64,000 nt of DNA, taken from NCBI RefSeq assembly GCF_017591425.1, contig NW_024466607.1, forward strand, positions 13,834,501-13,898,500, written 5' to 3'. This stretch comes from Ochotona curzoniae. Taxonomy: Eukaryota; Chordata; Mammalia; Lagomorpha; Ochotonidae. The translations under genes were made by a program, and so were the position numbers. The notes beneath the pieces were generated by a model. That model was given only the letters and a program-made list of their open reading frames with translations, did no database searches and was not told the origin of the DNA. Every line of letters begins with the position of its first letter. The stretch's first letter is position 1. This document shows positions 29,556-40,965 of this stretch, one piece after another.

Positions 29556-30794
29556 ATGCATCCCTTCTCTCTCCACGCTTCTCTAGTCTCCAGCTCAGCT
29601 AGTTCCTCAAAGCTCTGGAAAGCCCTGAGGGGAGAAGAGGAGAGGAGGAGAAGGTGGGGGATTGGTGCACAGCCAGGGCGCTACCTCCCCAGGGGAAACC
29701 CTGTCAGCTCTGCACCTGGCAAGCCTGCTCTGCTCTGCCAGGTCTCACCCACTGACCCACAGCACCCCTGCCTTTCAGAGGGTGGGACACACAGCAGAGG
29801 GTCTTCATCTATGCTGTCCTTGACCTGTGACACAGCCTCATCCTCATTTAGCACAGAGAGTGTCTAGGAGCCATGTAGGGTAGGTGGCTCAGCTATGAGT
29901 GGGAGTCTAAGGAAGACACAAGGCCTCAGCTGCCCAGCGCAGCACCAGCCTGGGTCAGCCAACCCGGTAACAGGGGTCAGAGGCAGCTGTCAATGGGGTC
30001 CCTCTGTCCCCAGGAAACAACCTGAGGCCCCACCCTGGGCTGGCTCCTTCTTCGCTCTCACTTGCAAATGAGGACTCTGCCTGACAGCTTGGGGTTTTTT
30101 GTGTTTTAGTGACAGAAGGTGAGACAAAAACCTTAGCCTTGGTAATTTTTATCAATATCATAATCCTAGTAAATGCCATGCATTTCACATTGGGATGAAG
30201 CCACTTTGTCATGCAAAGCTAGCATGCTGCTTCTACATCTTATAAATACATTCCTGCCATGCACACTGGCTCATGATGGAGGACCTTGCCAAGGCATCTC
30301 CATACATCCTTGACCCATGACCAACTGAACATTCACTTCTATGGAATGTGGGAGGGTGGTCTGAGCATGCAGGGGATCACGCTGAGCATCCCAGGAAGCA
30401 CAAAGAAGCCCTATGAGGGAGGGTGAGAACTTGGCCCAGGTGACAAAGTGAAGGAGCAAGATGCATGGACTCTAAGGCTCACCAAGCTGAGCCTGGCCAG
30501 TACGTGGCTGTCCTCTTTGCTCAGGCTCCTGGTTACTAACAGACACCTTTGGAGCAAAAGAGCATTGCCTGAGGGAGCCAGTAGGCACTTAGCCCCCAGG
30601 AAGCAGAGAGGGGACATGAGGGTCTGGAAGCCCCTCCTTCACGACCTCTGGACCCTGCCAAGGCCAAGAGGCTGAGGGTGGGGCCTGCTCAAGGGTCCTG
30701 CTTACCTGGCACAACAGTGGGGTATGAGATTCGGTGGAGCATCACCACCTGGCATTGGGGCAATCGGTCCAGGATCTCCCGTTTGGTAACACTG

Positions 30795-30834
30795 TATTGC
30801 AATGCTAAGGGGGCTTTCATCAAGCATTGCAATA
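30795..30834. repeat. Perfect 12-bp inverted repeat (hairpin)
   Basis: TATTGCAATGCT at 30795-30806 and AGCATTGCAATA at 30823-30834 are perfect complements around a 16-base loop. Outside a 3x3 internal loop pairing resumes (AACA with TGTT), so the transcribed hairpin would be longer. It lies about 1.3 kb upstream of the LTF start. It may be a precursor-like RNA hairpin, a palindromic DNA-transposon relic, or chance. Confidence 0.7.
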
Positions 30835-31065
30835 ACCTGTTTCAAAAATCCTGTAGAAATACAAAATTGACTCACTCTCAGGTGTGCCCAAGCACCTCTG
30901 TGCCAAAATGAGTACCCAGGCCTTGCCTACTTATGATTATTAAAAAAAAAAAATTAAAGAGATATCACTACCACGTATCTACCTCTGAATACAAATTAGA
31001 GAGGGGATGGAGGTGGGAGGCCCAAGGCCACCAGCCCCTCCCCTGCAGCTACAGCGTGGGCAAGA

Positions 31066-31240
31066 AACAGATGCTTCAGATCCAGCTTCCTGCTGATACG
31101 TGTAGAAAGCAGCAGGTAGTGGTTCAGTTGACCACAACGGAGACCTGGATAGAGTCACCAGCCCTTGGCTCCAGCCTTACAGCCACTGTGGGCTTTGGGG
31201 ACATGCCTCTCTCTGTCTCTCAAATATTTTCTTTAAAAGC
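31066..31240 (+). mobile_element. C-type SINE 3' fragment
   Basis: GATCCAGCTTCCTGCTGATA through GGCTCCAGCCTTACAGCCAC to CTCTCTGTCTCTCAAATATT. The 5' half is missing. A young SINE abuts its tail. Confidence 0.65.
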
Positions 31241-31244
31241 TAAA

Positions 31245-31578
31245 TGAGAGCCCAGTGCAGTGGCCTAGCAGCTAAAGTCTTCGCCTTGAATGCTCCGGGA
31301 TCCCATATGGGCACTGGTTCTAATCCCAGCAGCTCCACTTCCCATCCAGCTCCCTGCTTGTGGTCTGGGAAAGCAGTCAAGGACAGCCTTGGGTTCCTGC
31401 ACTCATGTGGGAGACCCAGAGGAAGTTCCTGGCTCCCAGCTTTGGATCAGCACAGCACCGGCCATTGTGCTCACTTGGGGAGTGAATCATCAGACAAAAG
31501 ATCTTCCTCTCTGTCTCTCTTCGTCTCTGTATATCTGACTTTGCAATAAAAATAAATAAATTTTATTTAAAAATAAAA
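31245..31578 (+). mobile_element. Young pika-type C SINE
   Basis: GAGCCCAGTGCAGTGGCCTA head, GGGATCCCATATGGGCACTG, GGAAAGCAGTCAAGGACAGC, GGGGAGTGAATCATCAGACA and the tail CAATAAAAATAAATAAATTT. Confidence 0.93.
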
Positions 31579-31697
31579 TGAAATAAAAATTAAATGAGAG
31601 TTTATAATAAGCAGCAATTAACCAGGAAGTTTGGTTAACAAACATCAACACAAATCAGATGTATAGGAATTACACGCAATTTTGGAGCATGTAACCA

Positions 31698-32017
31698 AAC
31701 CATGGCAATAGCAGATAAGCCCCATCACTCTACTGGAGCTCTGTGGGCTTCTGGGAGTTGGTGCTCAACAGGGAGGTGTGGGAGAGCGACTGCCTCCTCC
31801 CACCTTCAAAACCTGGGAGGGGCCTGTTACAGGTGGTGGAAGGCAGAAGGGGAGTTGCCGCGATTCACACTCACAGCCAGAGAGGAGGCTGAATAGCGGC
31901 CTCCTTCTTAGTCCTGTCTGTGGCATAACACTGCAAAATATTCAGAGTTTGGGGGGGGGATGGGAACGAGACCCATTGTGGTGGCTGTATTCCCACCATA
32001 GAAGCCAGTAAATGCTG
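31698..32017 (+). repeat. Inverted duplication, copy A
   Basis: About 320 bases (ACCATGGCAATAGCAGATAA to CCAGTAAATGCTG) that recur in reverse orientation at 34475-35150. I judge identity at roughly 85-90 per cent. I do not recognise the unit; it could be a short LTR, a DNA transposon or a duplicated unique segment. No gene is evident in it. Confidence 0.8.
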
Positions 32018-34474
32018 CCGAAGCCATTCTCCTGAGAGCTCCCCACTGCCCCCCAGAGTGTCCCTGCAAGGTGGCTGTGCCAGCCCCTAGCAAGAAGACA
32101 ATCCTTGGCATTCAAATGACACAATACCAAACCAAACTGGCCACAGCTTCATCTCATCAGACGTTAGCAGCAGTTCTGTGCGTTAACAGATTCACGGGTC
32201 CCATTCCCAGAGCAGGTGAACTGAGGGTTGCCTATGGTCATGCCACGGTGAGATACAGAGGAAGCCCAGCTCACCCTGGGTCTTCCTTGAGGCCCACAGG
32301 CGGGGCTGTCTCCTCTGTAGCACCTGCTGACCCTCCCGGCTCAGGAGTAAGGATGAAGGTCCAGGGACAGACTGCTCTTGGGATGTTGGCAGGAAGGGAG
32401 CCCTGGAACGATGAGACCTTCTACAGACCAGATGCAGCTTTTGATCACTATGGAAGCTGCCTCATTTGATCCACTCCCCCAGATGTGAGGATGCACCCCC
32501 AGTCACACAGCTGACCACCACTAGCCCAGCCCCCATCCCAAGGTCCTCTTGGCATCTGTCATTCCTTCACCCATCATCCTGGAGAGACAGGTGGAAAACG
32601 AGAAGGACTGGGGGTGGGGTGGGGAGGTGAGGGGAAAAGCTCCCTGCCTCCCACCCAAGTTCTCACACCATTCCATCCCAGAGACCTCAAATTCCAGAGA
32701 AAGGGGTCAGCATGGGGGCCCAGGGAAGGGTGTCTCTGGGGTACGGGCCAGTGGCGGGAGGGAGGAGGAACGGTGCCCAGGAGGAAGCCCAGCTTAAGAG
32801 CAACAAGCAGGAAGGAAACCTGGCTTCATTAACCACCACATCCCCTTGCCAAACATTGCCCAATGCACAAAGGATCCACAAAGACAGAGTTTCTGTCTTC
32901 CTGGGATCTGCCCTTCTCTTCCAGCTTCTCCTCCTTGCTCTCCCCTCCGTAGTCAGGATCTTCTGCACCTCTGGGAATGCCACTTCCCGGGACCAGCCCC
33001 CAGGGGCTAAAGTGGGAGAAATAGCTCTGGTTTCAGGTCTCCTCCATTCCAGTCCTGGACAGGGCACCCGGGTCCCTGGGACCAGCATGAGCATCACCAG
33101 CACACAGTGATGAGGAATGGGTGGCAGGCCAGGCCTGGGGAGGGCCAGCCAGGAAGGTGCCAGTAGTGGTCAGCCTGGAGGGCGGCCAGTCACGCCAAAG
33201 TCTTCCCACAAGGAATGAGGTTCTGGCCCCAGGAATGCCTGGAAGCACCCTTGCCCAGGCTGCCCTCTCTGCTGGCAGCCTCTGTGCCCATTGTCTCCAC
33301 CCTGCAGGCAGTCCCTCCACCCCCACCAACCAAGTAGGCGCTCAAGACACTTCCCAGCAGGCCGCCATGATTTCCCTCTAGCTCCTTGGGCAAGGTCAGC
33401 ACTGCCCCTTCCACCCTGCAGTACTCCCTCCAGGCCCCTCCAGCGGATCCCTCTGCCAGGCCCGGCCCCTACACAATGCAGGTCCTCACCCCACCACTCA
33501 TTCATCTCTCTGACACTCCAGCAGCTGAGATGGGGCTCAGCGCCTGGTTTGAACTGGTTCCACAACCAGCAGGGTCCGGGCCTGTCACCCAGTCTACGTC
33601 AGCCTCAGGTCCCCTACCATGAGAAAAGGACACAGATGACATGGGTGGCAGTAAACCTGATGCTGAGCTTGGAGTCCTCCCTCTTCCCCAGCCCATGCCC
33701 TGCAGAGATCTCCCAGCAGGTGGAATATCAGCCTCGACCCTGACCTAGGGGAAGCAGAAGCCATGAGCTGAACAGGGTGAAGTATGGGGTGGTCTCAGAC
33801 CTTCTCTAAAGGGACAGGACAAGACAAACCCCACACAAAGCATACAGAGAGCTAAGAGAGGGGGCTAGGGAGCCCCTGCACATCCCCCGGGTGCTGAGGA
33901 GAACTCACGCAGACTTGCCCTCAATGTGTATTTCCACTGAATCGGGGCCTTCCCACAGCCACGCAGCACGTGAACAGTGGAGAGGGCCGGTTCTGGTCCC
34001 CTCCCAGGCTATCCTGTTCACTGCACTTCCTTTGTGTTCCTGCTGGGGAACAAAGATGGAGCGGTGAGGGGGAGCCAGCTCCTCCCTCCCCAACCAGATC
34101 GCCCCAGCAACTGTTCTTCTGAACAGTCTTCCTCCAGACAGTATTCATTAAAAAAAAAAAAGTAGAACGCATTCCTGATGTTTAGCTGACCGCCACCTGA
34201 GCGGCTGGGGGCACTGGGAGGAAACCATGGGCCTGGGGCGAGACACCTCTGCAGCACCCAGCCAGCAGAGAGCTTCTCTCTGCTGGGCCAGTCCTTCCAG
34301 AGCCCGCTCACACTCCGAGACACCAGGCCGGGCAGGGGCCAGACTCAGGCTCCTGGGGCCAACACAGGGAAATCCCCACCCTCTCCTGCCATCTCAGGCT
34401 CTGGCTGTGATCTGTGCCCACCTAATCCTTCCCACTCCACAGTCGCAGGACCAGCCGGGCACTTCCCTGGTGAA

Positions 34475-35150
34475 CAGCATTTGCTGGATTCCATGCTGGG
34501 AATACAGTCACTTTCATGGGTTTCATCCCCCCGCCCCCGCCCCCAAAATCTCTGGATATTTCACAGTCTCATGCCACAAACAGGACCCCAAGAAGCAAAA
34601 CCTGGGGTCTCTAATGTCCAGCCGCCTCTTCAGCCGTGAGCGCGAGTGGCAGCAACTCCCCTTCCGCTTTCCACCACCTGTAACAGGCTCCTCCCAGGTT
34701 TTTTTTTTTAAGGTTTATTTTATTTTTATTGGTCAGTCAGATATACAGAAAGGAGAAGAGACAGAGCAAAAGATCTTGTGTCTGTTCATTTGCTCCCCAA
34801 GCGCCCTCAACAATCGAAGCTGAGCTATTCTGAAGCCAGGAGCCTCTTCCTGGTCTTTCATGCAGGTGCAGCGTCCCAAGGCTTTGGGCTGTCCTCAACT
34901 GCTTTCCCAGGCCACAAGCAGGAAGCTGGATGAAAAGTGGAGCCACCAGAGTTAGAACCAGCACCTATATGGGATCCTGGCGTGTGCAAGACGAGGACTT
35001 TAGCCACTAGGCTACTGTGCCAGGCCCCTCCCAGGTTTTGAAGGTGGGAGGAGGCAGTCGCTCTCCCACACCTCCCTGTTGAGCACCAACTCCCAGAAGT
35101 CCACAGAGCTCCAGTAGAGTGATGGGGCTTATCTGATATTGCCATGGTTC
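34475..35150 (-). repeat. Inverted duplication, copy B, split by a SINE
   Basis: Reverse-complement partner of 31698-32017. It is interrupted by a SINE at 34703-35027 whose 12-base target-site duplication CTCCCAGGTTTT is visible at 34691-34702 and 35028-35039. Copy A has the empty site, so the SINE came after the duplication. Confidence 0.8.
34703..35027 (-). mobile_element. Young C SINE with clear target-site duplication
   Basis: Complemented SINE from the T-rich left end through CAGATATACAGAAAGGAGAA, ACCAGCACCTATATGGGATC to the head TAGGCTACTGTGCCAGGCC. It is flanked by CTCCCAGGTTTT on both sides. Confidence 0.93.
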
Positions 35151-35254
35151 GAATAAGACTTGACTGCCATACCCAGGCAGACAGTTTAGTCCCAAAGTCA
35201 CGGATAGATGGTACTGACAGGGGCCAAGACTTGAGCCAGATACATTGGGAGGTT

Positions 35255-35578
35255 TGGGCCTAGAATGGTGGCTCTGTGGCTAAATTCTCACCTTGCATGC
35301 GCTGAGATCCCATATGGGTACCAGTTTGTGTCCCGGCTGCTCCACTTCCCTTCCAGCTCCCTGCTTGTGGCCTGGGAAAGCAGCTGATGGCAGCCCAAAG
35401 CCTTGGGACTCTGCACCCATGTGGGAGACCTAGAAGCTCCCGGCTTCTGGTTTCAGATCAGCTCAGCTCGGACCACTGCGGCCACCTGCAGAGTGAATCA
35501 GCGAATGAAAGATCTCCTCTGTCTCTCCTCTCTGTAAATCTGCCTTTACAATAAAAATAAAATATTAAAAAAAAAAAT
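35255..35578 (+). mobile_element. Young pika-type C SINE
   Basis: GGGCCTAGAATGGTGGCTCT head, GATCCCATATGGGTACCAGT, GGAAAGCAGCTGATGGCAGC and the tail ACAATAAAAATAAAATATTA. Confidence 0.92.
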
Positions 35579-35984
35579 AGTTCTCCCATACTGGAGAAAT
35601 ACCTCAGCCATTCTTGGGTGCTGGTCACAATATCACAGCTACAAGGTAACACGCTGTGCTTCGACCCTGTGCTCTAGCTCTGGAGGTCTCACCCTGGGTG
35701 ATCAAACAAGAAACACATTTAAGCCCCGATTTGTAGCACTTGCCAACTTCCATAGCATACAATTTCCCTACCAACACAGACAGACATCACTGAAACCTGG
35801 AGTTGGGAAGAAATGAGCAAAATTCCCACCATGCAGGTACCAGAGAGACAGAGGGATGCAAGGGAAGACAGGGCAGAGGGTGGCAACATATGGGGGCACT
35901 CCTGACCAACAGCCAATTCGCACAAACCAGCAGGAGTCGGCTCCAGGACCCACAGCCCAGGCCCCAGCAACACCTCTCTGAGCC

Positions 35985-36440
35985 ACACACTCAACAGAAG
36001 CATGTTCCTGTGTGACCACTTAAAAAGGAATACTCAAAGAAGCTTTATCCATAAACATCCCAAATGTCTCTGTGGCAGTGGGACACACGTAAAACAATTC
36101 CTTCTGTGACAATGAGCTGACCGCTGCTCCCTGTCCCTGCATGGCTGAATGTCACCAATACTGAATGTTGAGCAAAGGTGATCGGACACCAAGGAACAAT
36201 CTGGCAGCCAGGGGAACATCTACAAAGCTGAAGAATAGATCAAATGATCACCTAGCATGTTTCGAAGCTGGGAGAAGGTTCCTTCAGGGGGACAGGGATA
36301 GGGAAGATGATTGACACGGGCAGGAGTGGAATTTGGAGGTGGGCTGGTAATGTTTTCATGTCTCAACCCCAGGGAAATGACAGGAGGGTGCTTACTCTGC
36401 GATCATTCATCTGGCAGCATGGATGTTACCCAGGCATGTT
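35985..36440 (+). mobile_element. Ancient LINE-1 3' fragment
   Basis: AGAAGCTTTATCCATAAACATCCC followed by a CAAATGTCTCTGTG block, and later GGGCTGGTAATGTTTTCATG, recall the old mammalian L1 3' part (GCTTTATTCATAATAGCCCC ... GGGTGATGGAAATGTTC). Very diverged, plus strand. Confidence 0.5.
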
Positions 36441-39332
36441 TCCATTGGGAGTTGGGAGAGGAGCCTGTCTTCATGTCTGGGAAATGCTTTTGTGCAAAAA
36501 CAAAATTTTTAATTACATCTTCCTACAAACCTTATCAAGCCCCTCCATAGGTTTCTTTTTTAAAAAGCCACCAGCAGGGAGCGTGCAGATGACTGTGGCC
36601 TGGAGAACTGAACTTTATCCCAGCACCCGATTTAGGGAGCACCCACAGCCAGTTTTTGAAACTCAAATCCTCTCAAATGTCAGCTTTTACCCTCAGCCAG
36701 CGGGGAGAGGGTGGGAAGGGAGGGGACCTGATGTCGGGCACCACATCCGTGAGTTAGGGCATGCACTCTGGCAAAGCCAGGAAGGAAGCAGATAACCCAG
36801 AAGGCTTTCCGAGAACTTAGGCCTGCATGCTGCTGTTCTGAACGCAGAGCCACCGCTACCCTCACAATGCAGGGCCTGTGTCCCTCCTGCCCACCTTCCA
36901 GACTGGGAGACTGAGGTTGAGGAGCCAAGGGAGACCAGCATGTCCTCCAGCCTGCCGTGGGTTCCCAGGGAGAGGCGTTCTGCTGCTACCCTGGAAAATC
37001 ACAAGTCGCTGCTGGCTAGGCAACACCAAGAGGGCCAGAACGTTCTGCCAAGACCGCCCTCCTCCCACGCTGGAGCTGAGCCCTGCAGGCCTAGATGCTT
37101 GGCCTATGGCCGCTGGTCAGCATTAGCTGTGGCTGCTGAAGCAGGAACATCAAAGGCAGCCCCAAGCAACAAGGAAAAACCAGATCAAGCTCTCAGCGGC
37201 TGTGGGTACAGGTACCTCCTTCATCCCACCCACCTTGAGAGTTGAAGGAAGTGGCCACGCCCCCCTCCCTGGCTACCCTTTGCCCTCTGATTGCTCTGGC
37301 ACCTGACAGCACCAAGGGTATGAGCCTTCCTCCATCCCCTCTGTCGATCCAATTCTGAATTAAGTCAGACCCAGCTGCGGCTGGGAGAGCTCAGGGGTGG
37401 GGCCTGGCAGAGCAGGGGGTGGCAGGACCAGGTCAGCTGCCTGGAACCTGCTGGGCTCGGGGCCCACACTGGCTGGAAGACACTGTATACCGAAGAGCAA
37501 GAGTTCCCAGCCAGGCAGCAAAGATGCGCACATGTGAGGGTACGATAACTCTCCCACGCGGGTGAGGAGGAGGAGAAACCCATGGTGGGGTGTCCACCTG
37601 ATATGGCCAGCGCAGCATGAACCAGGGTTTGAAGAACGGGGTGAGAAGTTTTTGAAGGTGGAGCAGGTCAGAGGGTTCCTTTTAACAGAGAGGGAAACCA
37701 CTCAAAGCCTGCTCTGGCAGCTTTTGTTTGGGGAACCTTGTTTCCTGTCAACTTCATTCACCTGTGGGACTTCTGTTTGATTCATCACCAACCCAGCCAG
37801 GAGGGCCTGGGGTGGATCCCCGAAGGCTCAGAGCAAGCAGAACAGAGCACATGGCCAATCACCTTAGGAACCAGTGCTGCCAGGGCTCTGGCCTAGCCCA
37901 ACACAACAGTGCTGTGTTGTTCTTAGGGCTACCGCTCTCAGACACCTGACCCAGGTCTATCTCAGCCCTTCTCTGGTAGCTGATAACTTTTCCTAGGGAT
38001 CTCAACAAAGCTTAACATCAACACTTGTCCCTGAAGGCTTCACAGAATGCCTTAGCGGAGTTCTTTCAAAACACTTCTGCCAGTGGCATCTCCCCAGTGT
38101 TTTTTCTAAAAGGTTAAGGAAAAAACTTGCTGCAAGTGATGGGTAACGGCTCTTGTTCTCTGGCAAACTACCCATTCGCACATCCACCTCCTTACATTCC
38201 CTCTCCTAGCAGAATGGACCCCAACTGCTGCTGCTGGGGACATTGGGAGGTGACGACCACTCCAGCCTGCTTCATGCAGAGAGGGGTGTTAAGGGACAGC
38301 ACTGGGGCATTCTTTGGGGTTGTTGTTAGGGTTGGTGTGGATGTAGCCTTTCTCAGGGGCATTGCTTGAAGCACAGCCTGGAGCTTTAGGCTTCCAATTG
38401 TTTAATCCTAGACAACACCTAGGCCCAGGTAGTTATAACCGCTCCCCATCTTTGAGAATTCCAGGATTCCAGCTGGAAGCCTCAATGTCAAAGACTCGGG
38501 GTTTTTTTTGTTTTCTGGGTTTTTTTTAGAGCTTTGGTCCAAGTAAAAGTTGGAGCTGAGCATTTTAACCAAAGCTGTGGAAAGTAATTAAATTCAATAA
38601 AAGTTAACAGGAAACTTTTTGAGATGTAAAAAATGTTGTTACCTTAGTCAGTTACAAAACAGAAAAACTTTAATTAAAAAGGATTACCCTTTCTTACCTA
38701 CTGGCTCCTTTAATTTACATCACAAACAATCCTCTGCCTACAAATTCAAAAAGGAAAAAAAGAATCTTTTCAATGAACATGCACAGTTACTTTAAAGCAG
38801 TTACAAGTTTTGAGAACAAGTAAGCTATTTTTGAATCCAGATGGGAAATAGGTAAGTGGTTTTTACATTCCCAAACTACTGCCATCTCAGAGACTCGGGG
38901 AAATGGTTTATCTACAAGACAGGATATAAGCATATAGGACCAACAGCCCTTTGTTTTCAAGACATGAATATCCTTGAGAATCATGCTGAGGATGGCAAAA
39001 GATTTTCTCAGGAAGGATACCAAGATTGCCCAGATCTTTATTTCAGGAAAGTAGCAATCAGAGAGCTCTGTAGTTGAACAAGGCATGTACAACAGAGGAA
39101 TCTTAGATTACTAGATCAACTTCTAGACAAGAATGTTTGCCACTAGGATATCAAACCTTTTTAAGTTGCTGTTTCAAGGTGATCACTCTTTTGTCTTTGG
39201 GTAATGAGCCAAGAAGCATGAAGCAGGGTTTGAAGAGGGGAAAAAGTGTAAGGAGGGAAGAAAAAGAAGTGTGTGAAAGTGGAGTGAAAGTGGAGCAAGA
39301 CCAGAAAGAACCTGTCCTGGTGGCTTTTTCTT

Positions 39333-39356
39333 CCCCCCCCCCCCCGCCCCCGTCTG
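39333..39356. repeat. C-rich mononucleotide tract
   Basis: A 13-base C run continues as GCCCCCG. It lies next to GTCTGCCGCCGACAGCGGC, the only CpG-dense patch nearby. Confidence 0.85.
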
Positions 39357-39739
39357 CCGCCGACAGCGGCTTTTTTTTCAACCTTATTTCATAAACTTGA
39401 TTCACTTGTGGCTCTGGGGCCTTTACGTTGAGCACAAAGATTGGCTTTCTCGGTAGGGGGCGCTCGAGGGACGCTGTAGGAGGAAGGGCTCTCCTCCCAG
39501 CCCTCACTTTGTATTTCTTACCACTGCCTAATTATTACTGGTATCTACAGATGCATGTGGCTTGGGTGTATGCATCTTACATCCAGAAACTTACTGAGAT
39601 CCTCATCATTTCTCTGCAGATTCTGGATAATGCGTATATAAAGAATCTATAACGTGAAAAACAACAGCTTTTCTCTAGTCTCTGCAACCTTTCAAAAGAA
39701 CAGCTCGCTCACCTGTTATTACAGGTTGAATAAAAGTTG

Positions 39740-40440
39740 ACGTGTTCAAAGATCATGGCGACTGCTTCACCCTCTCTGCTTTTAAAGGATAAGATTCCGT
39801 TTCGCCTTCTGGCATTACTTTGCTGTAGGTTTCCATCAGACTAAGTAATTCCCTTCTATTTCTAGCATGCTAAGAGTGTGCGTTTGGAATTTAGGGGCCT
39901 GGTTTGTTTGTTTCTGGCCTTTCGCAGACTTTGATTTTACTGAAAGCCCTTGTTATTTCCCAACGTTTTCACGATTGTAGGTTAGGATGGAGAATTACAA
40001 TCACATAGCCCCTACTGTTGGAACAGCCTTGCATCCCATACATGCTTCCTAGGAAGGTTTAAGATTTAACTTAGTCAAAATACAGCTTCAAATACATTGC
40101 TGAACTCATTTTACTAATCTGTTTGTTTAATAATTAGTTAAGTGATGTTGGCCTATAATGTATCTTCTTGACTGTTTTCAAAGTTAAGTTTATAATGGCC
40201 TAATAAAATACTGATTTTCTTTTCTATGACATATGGTGGAAAAGAATTATATGAAATCGGAATTTTCTATTCTTTGAATGATTTGTAGGACAATTAGAAT
40301 ACAACGTAGTCCATATAACCTAGCACCAGCTTTTGTGGTTTTCCTTGATATTCAGAGGACTGTCTTGTTAACTCGTTTTAATAAGTTCTGCAACTTTAGG
40401 AAGCTGTTCTTCCAAGATTTTTAATTTTCTGTTAGAAAAA
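39740..40440 (-). mobile_element. Degenerate LINE-1 ORF2 fragment, reverse orientation
   Basis: CCATCAGACTAAGTAATTCC followed by CTTCTATTTCTAGCATGCTA, then CAGCCTTGCATCCCATACAT, GATGTTGGCCTATAATGTAT and AATGGCCTAATAAAATACTG match complemented L1 ORF2 in order. Heavily mutated. Confidence 0.7.
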
Positions 40441-40569
40441 TCTCCAAAGCAGAAAGTTAGGCTGCATGAAAGACAGTCATACATGAAAAACATATTTCAA
40501 AACTTCCAATAAGCCAACAGAGAAAAGATAAGTCATTTTTTAAAGCAAAGTCTTCATCAAACCAACAGA

Positions 40570-40965
40570 GGTTCAATTGAGGCTAGAAAAAGATACACCA
40601 CTTCAACAGGAATCAGGGAAGCGTAAACTTAAACGGCAGTGAGGTCTCTCTGCCAGCTCCCGAGAAAGGCCAAATGTGAGAAGCGTGACAATACCACATG
40701 TTGGCAAGGATGTGGAGCCAAGGAGACACATACATGGTGCCACCACATTCAGAAACAGATGGATCCTCCGGAAGACACAGTCAAGGCTGTGCGTGTGTAA
40801 CACCACAACCACAACAGGCAACAACTGGACGCACCACATATCGCAGTACCCACTCAGCAGAACACACAGGGCTGAGAACGGATAAATTACGGCTGGGTAG
40901 AACAGCACAGATGTACTCCCATGTGTGCCCAGGAACACTCAAAGTGATGCAAATAGTTTGATTCT
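40570..40965 (+). mobile_element. Ancient LINE-1 fragment, forward orientation
   Basis: GACAATACCACATGTTGGCAAGG followed by ATGTGGAGCCA is the typical L1 ORF2 3' block; a remnant of the ACTCAGCA motif follows near 40853. It adjoins a reverse L1 piece. Confidence 0.6.

Noticed and set aside
31245..31578. Repeated open frames of about 80-100 residues with similar proteins at many places (for example here, 50822-51070 and 60972-61154)
   Set aside because: These are translations of the same SINE family, not a protein family.
33291..33743. A 150-residue proline/serine-rich open frame, considered for RTP3
   Set aside because: It has no CxxC zinc-binding pairs or RTP-type motifs; it is GC-rich intergenic sequence.
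34227..34823. A 198-residue open frame on the plus strand
   Set aside because: It runs through unique sequence into copy B of the inverted duplication and then into a SINE. The composition is low-complexity and no splice or start context supports it.
38787..39092. A 101-residue minus-strand frame in an AT-rich stretch, considered as a processed pseudogene
   Set aside because: I could not match it to any protein, and there is no poly-A tail or target-site duplication. It may be unique or repeat-derived sequence.
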